Assembly (NCBI GenBank): GCA_016181325.1
Contig: JACOZO010000006.1
Span: 1 to 8,519 of the forward strand
DNA from: Candidatus Woesearchaeota archaeon
Lineage (GTDB): Archaea > Nanobdellota > Nanobdellia > Woesearchaeales > GW2011-AR4
Length of the DNA stretch: 8,519 bases
Direction of reading: 5' to 3'
Shown here: one piece after another, positions 6,021-8,519 of the stretch
Numbering within the stretch: the stretch's first letter is position 1
How the letters are laid out: the number at the start of each line of letters is the position of its first letter
Notes under the pieces: model-generated
Databases searched by the model: none
What the model was told of the DNA's origin: nothing
What the model saw: the letters and a program-made list of their open reading frames with translations, nothing else
Program-made: the position numbers and the translations under genes

Positions 6021-6058
6021 CAAAAACACGCCATGCACTCTAGTGCGGGGTGTTTTTG
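6021..6058 (+). repeat. Hairpin B
   Basis: CAAAAACAC (6021-6029) pairs with GTGTTTTTG (6050-6058). The inner stem GCACT (6035-6039) pairs with AGTGC (6042-6046) around a 2-nt loop. The 3' arm has a T-run, so on the plus strand it could resemble a stem plus U-tract 3' end for an RNA begun near 5913. Confidence 0.55.
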
Positions 6059-6067
6059 ACATCTGTG

Positions 6068-6214
6068 GGCTTCATCCAAAAAATGGGTTAGCAGCTTTGA
6101 AGTCAAAATGCTTTTACCATCATATGCAAATGCGCTGCGGGGGGATGTCCCTTACGGGGACGCAGGCATTTTGAGGCTGCTAACCTGAGCGAATGCGAAT
6201 TTTTGGATGAAGCC
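6068..6214. mobile_element. MITE-like fold-back element, 147 bp
   Basis: Perfect 15-bp terminal inverted repeats, GGCTTCATCCAAAAA (6068-6082) and its complement (6200-6214), are flanked directly by perfect 9-bp direct repeats ACATCTGTG (6059-6067 and 6215-6223). The direct repeats read as a target-site duplication. Inside, GGTTAGCAGC (6086-6095) pairs with 6176-6185, and TCAAAATGC (6103-6111) pairs with 6166-6174. An apical stem follows: CTGCG/CGCAG plus GTCCC/GGGAC. Nearly the whole element therefore folds on itself. It encodes no transposase, so it must have been moved by one elsewhere. The parent family is not identified. It landed about 7 bases before the TATA box of the 6259 gene. Confidence 0.8.
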
Positions 6215-6229
6215 ACATCTGTGCAAAAA

Positions 6230-6237
6230 TTTAAATA
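6230..6237 (+). promoter_or_regulatory. TATA box for the 6259 gene cluster
   Basis: TTTAAATA ends 22 bases before the ATG at 6259, placing transcription start at the start codon (leaderless). No Shine-Dalgarno is present before that ATG, in agreement. The MITE-like insertion lies directly upstream of the BRE position and may have altered or replaced older upstream control sequence. Confidence 0.75.
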
Positions 6238-6258
6238 TACTAATTACAGAAAAAAAGC

Positions 6259-7101
6259 ATGACAGGAAAAATAATAATGTTATTTACTCTTTCTGCCTTG
6301 TTATTAACATTGCCTTTGGGCGCGTATTCTCACAGTGATGAAGTGGAATCAGATGAGAATGCTGAGTTGGGTAATAGCTTTCTAACTTATCTTTCGTATA
6401 CATGGACTTCTGTCAGCATAGGATTATTTGCGATCGGAATCCTTCTGATTGTCTCCTTATTTCTTAAGACTAATCTGGATAACTCACACAAGAAGGCGCT
6501 CTATTTTTCAACGGCTGCAGTAATCTCAATAGTCACACTTTACCTTATAATATCAACGCTTTCAATAAACATAATGTCTGAGACAAAAGGCCCCGTACAC
6601 TGGCATGCGGATTTTGAAATTTGGTACTGCGGTGAAAAAATAGATTTGGTCGATCCAGGAGGAATTTCAAGCAAGGTGGGCACAAACATCCTGCACGAGC
6701 ACAACGACGACAGGATTCACGTTGAAGGTGTTGTTATGGAAAGGCATCATGCAGACCTTTACAATTTCTTCAGGACTATCGGCGGCTATCTCGAATACGG
6801 CAGTTTAGGTGTGCCTGCAATTGACGGATTTGTTGAAATAAGGGATGGTGACCTCTGCAGCGGCAGGCAGGGAAAGATTCAGGTTTTTGTATATAAAGTC
6901 CTGAACCCCCAGTCAGCCGGAGTATGGGAATTTGAGCAGTTAAAACTCCTGGATTTCAGGAACTATGTCCTATCACCTTTCTCAAATGTCCCGCCGGGTG
7001 ACTGCATAATAATTGAGTTTGACCAGGAGAAGGATTTCACTGATAGGATGTGCAACACTTACATACAAAGCATGCAGAAGGGTGATATGATTGGCAGTTG
7101 A
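6259..7101 (+). CDS. Membrane-anchored His-rich extracytoplasmic protein (function unknown)
   Basis: 280 residues. A signal-peptide-like hydrophobic start (about 5-23), a short acidic stretch (27-36) and two membrane segments (about 48-69 and 79-104) precede a soluble domain (about 110-280), probably outside the cell. That domain begins VHWHADFEIWYCGE (H114, H116, C124), continues LHEHNDDRIHVEG (H146, H148, H154) and has H163-H164, with further Cys at 200, 249 and 265. The HxH and HEH clusters suggest metal binding. From memory, a similar HWHADFEI domain occurs in unnamed DPANN archaeal proteins; no function is known to me. The stop overlaps the next gene, a CcdA-type thiol transporter, by 11 bases. 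A role as its redox or metal-binding partner is plausible but inferred. Confidence 0.85.
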   Translation: MTGKIIMLFTLSALLLTLPLGAYSHSDEVESDENAELGNSFLTYLSYTWTSVSIGLFAIGILLIVSLFLKTNLDNSHKKALYFSTAAVISIVTLYLIISTLSINIMSETKGPVHWHADFEIWYCGEKIDLVDPGGISSKVGTNILHEHNDDRIHVEGVVMERHHADLYNFFRTIGGYLEYGSLGVPAIDGFVEIRDGDLCSGRQGKIQVFVYKVLNPQSAGVWEFEQLKLLDFRNYVLSPFSNVPPGDCIIIEFDQEKDFTDRMCNTYIQSMQKGDMIGS

Positions 7102-7798
7102 AGCATATTTGCCGACGCTAAGCGCGGTTGTTACAACTGCATTGATAGACTCGATTAATCCGTGTGCCATAGGCGTGTTAATCCTGCTCATATCTGTGAT
7201 GCTCGCGTTCAAGAAAAAGAGCCAGATGATTACTTACGGCGCTGTCTACATTATATCTGTGTTCATTACCTACCTTCTGGCAGGATTTGGAATTCTGTAC
7301 TTTCTGGCGTCTGTCCCGCTTTACGTCAGCGAATACATCTCAATAGCAGTAGGCACGCTGATTGTGGCAGCAGGCCTGATAGAGATTAAGGATTTTTTTT
7401 GGTACGGAAAAGGCATAACTCTGGCAATACCTCAAAATGAGACCAAGAGGATACACGAGCTTACGAAAAAAATCACGCTGCCAGGCGTGGCGCTTTTAGG
7501 GGTTTTTGTGGCCGGAGTTGAGCTGCCGTGCACCGGCGCCCCTTACCTTGCCATTCTTGCATTATTATCGCAGAACTTCGATTTTGCCGCAGTGCTTATG
7601 CTCATATTATACAACATCTTGTTTGTGGCGCCGCTGATTGTCATACTGGTCCTTGTGAATTTCGGCGTCAAGCTGCAGCATATCAAGAGATGGAAGCATG
7701 AAAACAGGGCATACATGAGGCTTGCCACGGGAATAACGCTCATCCTGCTGGGTTGGCTGCTTATGCTGATTGCCAATGGCACAATCAACCTTAACTGA
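7091..7798 (+). CDS. CcdA/DsbD-type thiol-electron membrane transporter
   Basis: About 235 residues, with roughly six hydrophobic segments. It carries the family's paired cysteines in conserved positions: C25 in DSINPCAIGV (first membrane segment) and C147 in VELPCTGAPYLAIL (fourth). CcdA/DsbD membrane domains carry electrons from cytoplasmic thioredoxin to extracytoplasmic thiol partners. The start is TTG at 7091: an in-frame TGA at 7088-7090 rules out anything earlier, and GGTGAT (7081-7086) is a well-placed Shine-Dalgarno. It overlaps the His-rich extracytoplasmic gene by 11 bases, so the two are probably co-translated and functionally linked. No thioredoxin-fold partner is encoded in the window. 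Confidence 0.9.
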   Translation: MAVEAYLPTLSAVVTTALIDSINPCAIGVLILLISVMLAFKKKSQMITYGAVYIISVFITYLLAGFGILYFLASVPLYVSEYISIAVGTLIVAAGLIEIKDFFWYGKGITLAIPQNETKRIHELTKKITLPGVALLGVFVAGVELPCTGAPYLAILALLSQNFDFAAVLMLILYNILFVAPLIVILVLVNFGVKLQHIKRWKHENRAYMRLATGITLILLGWLLMLIANGTINLN

Positions 7799-7800
7799 AT

Positions 7801-8103
7801 ATGGGAAGAAGCAAAAAAGCACGAAAATTTGGGAAAGTCTGCATAGTCAAGAGAAGGGGCCATTGCGAGGCTTATGATGAGAGAAAAGTATACGGCTCTT
7901 GCTATTTTGCATGCCGAAGCAGCCATCTGGGTGAGATAGAATCTGAGAAAATATGCTCAAGGGTCTGCAAGTCAATAAGCAGGATCATAAAAAACAAAAA
8001 GGAAATAACCTCAAACAGCATATTTAAATATATGGTAAGGGAGCTTAAGAAGCACGATAAGGATATGGCATTCATGTATGAAACTCACAGGGACATCTCT
8101 TGA
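7801..8103 (+). CDS. Stand-alone ATP-cone domain protein
   Basis: 100 residues, essentially only an ATP-cone (about 14-97). The ATP-cone is the nucleotide-sensing domain found in NrdR and at the N-terminus of ribonucleotide reductases. Matches include VKRRGHCEAYDERKVYGS (the VxKRDGxxExFDxxKI pattern), KEITSNSIFKYMVREL and a C-terminal AFMYETHRDIS. NrdR's zinc ribbon is absent; instead a short basic tail (1-12) leads the domain. Six cysteines (14, 22, 34, 38, 52, 56), with two CxxxC pairs, are unusual for an ATP-cone and might bind metal or respond to redox state. It starts 2 bases after the CcdA stop without a clear SD. What it regulates is unknown. Confidence 0.83.
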   Translation: MGRSKKARKFGKVCIVKRRGHCEAYDERKVYGSCYFACRSSHLGEIESEKICSRVCKSISRIIKNKKEITSNSIFKYMVRELKKHDKDMAFMYETHRDIS

Positions 8104-8116
8104 TCAGAGAGGCAAA

Positions 8117-8194
8117 ATGGCAAAAGGAAAGAAAAAGCAGAAGAGCAGCAAAAAGAAAAAATCAGGCAAGCCAAAGGTATGCGAGTTCTGCTAG
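8117..8194 (+). CDS. 25-residue Lys-rich protein ending in CxxC
   Basis: MAKGKKKQ start, very Lys-rich middle, and GKPKVCEFC at the extreme C-terminus, followed by TAG. AGAGG (8108-8112) is a plausible Shine-Dalgarno 4 bases before the ATG. It fits between the ATP-cone stop (8103) and the next ATG (8205) in the same direction. The C-terminal CxxC could bind metal or take part in thiol exchange, and the basic part could bind nucleic acid. Function is unknown. Position, SD and a non-random composition support it being real, but it is short. Confidence 0.6.
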   Translation: MAKGKKKQKSSKKKKSGKPKVCEFC

Positions 8195-8204
8195 CAATAT
8201 AATC

Positions 8205-8519
8205 ATGGCATATCATGAAGAGCATGGTGAAGGCCGCTCAGGCCTGAGAGACACTATACTTGGCGGCCAGGACGGCTTGGTCAATGTGCTTGGCATAGTC
8301 TTGGCTGTAGCCACAGCGACAAGCAGCACAAAAGTTGTCCTGATAGCTGCATTGGCGGCAACGCTCGCAGAATCAATCTCAATGGCTGCGGTCGCCTACA
8401 CTTCGTCAAAGGCAGCAAGAGATTTCTATTACAGGCAGCTTGAGACGGAAAAAAGGGAAATAGAGGAAATGCCGGAAATAGAAAGAAAGGAGATAAAGGA
8501 TATTTACTACCAAAAAGGG
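8205..8519 (+). CDS. VIT1/CCC1-family Fe2+/Mn2+ transporter (3' partial)
   Basis: 105 codons are visible and the frame is open at the right edge. The start MAYHEEHGEG leads to RDTILGGQDGLVNVLGIV, the VIT1/CCC1 signature of the first membrane helix. A second hydrophobic helix follows, with AESISMAAVAYTSSKA matching the family's EaxSMaxgxYxs pattern. A charged segment (about 82 onward, EKREIEEMPEIERKEIKDIY) corresponds to the cytoplasmic metal-binding part between helices 2 and 3. The family moves ferrous iron or manganese out of the cytosol. The ATG at 8205 is 10 bases after the Lys-rich ORF, with no obvious SD. Metal specificity cannot be read from this fragment. Confidence 0.9.
   Translation, partial: MAYHEEHGEGRSGLRDTILGGQDGLVNVLGIVLAVATATSSTKVVLIAALAATLAESISMAAVAYTSSKAARDFYYRQLETEKREIEEMPEIERKEIKDIYYQKG

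Larger units (their letters stand above)
5708..6258. other. Largely non-coding intergenic region with structured DNA
   Basis: No convincing gene is seen between the 35-residue ORF and the gene at 6259. About 5786-5880 shows nothing recognisable. From 5884 there is a palindromic TATA-like site, two strong hairpins (5955-6012 and 6021-6058), then a 147-bp fold-back insertion (6068-6214) and the promoter of the next gene (6230-6237). The hairpins may belong to a plus-strand non-coding RNA starting near 5913. No SRP RNA, RNase P RNA or rRNA signature is visible. Confidence 0.7.

Noticed and set aside
5968..6174. 68-codon plus-strand open frame
   Set aside because: It runs through hairpins A, B and the fold-back element. 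The frame is a by-product of inverted repeats and has no RBS.
5940..6220. Structured region as SRP RNA, RNase P RNA or H/ACA guide RNA
   Set aside because: The conserved core motifs of SRP and RNase P RNA are absent. An ACA after the long stem is explained by the 9-bp direct repeat, and the internal loop does not look like a guide pocket.
6982..7926. Minus-strand and alternate-frame open frames over the CcdA gene
   Set aside because: They are shadows of a membrane protein with conserved NPC and PCTGAPY motifs.

Overview
The window looks archaeal, most likely from a small-genome DPANN lineage of the Woesearchaeota/Pacearchaeota type. The lineage is inferred. The archaeal assignment rests on a membrane-anchored LonB protease, TTTAAATA-type TATA boxes, a gene starting at the expected transcription start (leaderless), and a tRNA with introns that fit bulge-helix-bulge splicing.

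Bases 1-3260 (+): lonB, the archaeal membrane AAA+ protease, open at the left edge. It is interrupted by an intein at HDPFQ|SGGLGTP, and the intein itself is divided between two genes that overlap as ATGA. The upstream gene ends with the N-terminal splicing half plus a LAGLIDADG endonuclease with two helix-turn-helix segments. The downstream gene starts with a 39-residue C-terminal splicing half followed by the rest of LonB. Active protease should require protein trans-splicing.

Bases 3282-5577 (-): a cysteine-centred cluster. In transcription order it holds a TATA box, an 11-codon ORF ending in three consecutive Cys codons before the stop, tRNA-Cys(GCA) with two predicted introns, serine O-acetyltransferase (cysE) and cysteinyl-tRNA synthetase (cysS). 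All four bear on Cys-tRNA supply or sensing, so the short ORF is a candidate cysteine-responsive leader peptide.

Bases 5578-6258: mostly non-coding. It holds a 35-codon minus-strand ORF with a near-perfect Shine-Dalgarno sequence, a palindromic TATA-like site, two strong hairpins, and a 147-bp fold-back element with perfect 15-bp terminal inverted repeats and perfect 9-bp flanking direct repeats. The last is a MITE-like insertion just upstream of the next promoter.

Bases 6230-8519 (+): a tightly packed gene string behind one clear TATA box. It encodes a membrane-anchored His-rich extracytoplasmic protein, an overlapping CcdA/DsbD-type thiol-electron transporter (TTG start), a stand-alone cysteine-rich ATP-cone protein, a 25-residue Lys-rich protein ending in CxxC, and the start of a VIT1/CCC1-type metal transporter that runs off the right edge. 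Metal handling and thiol redox are the likely common theme, by inference.
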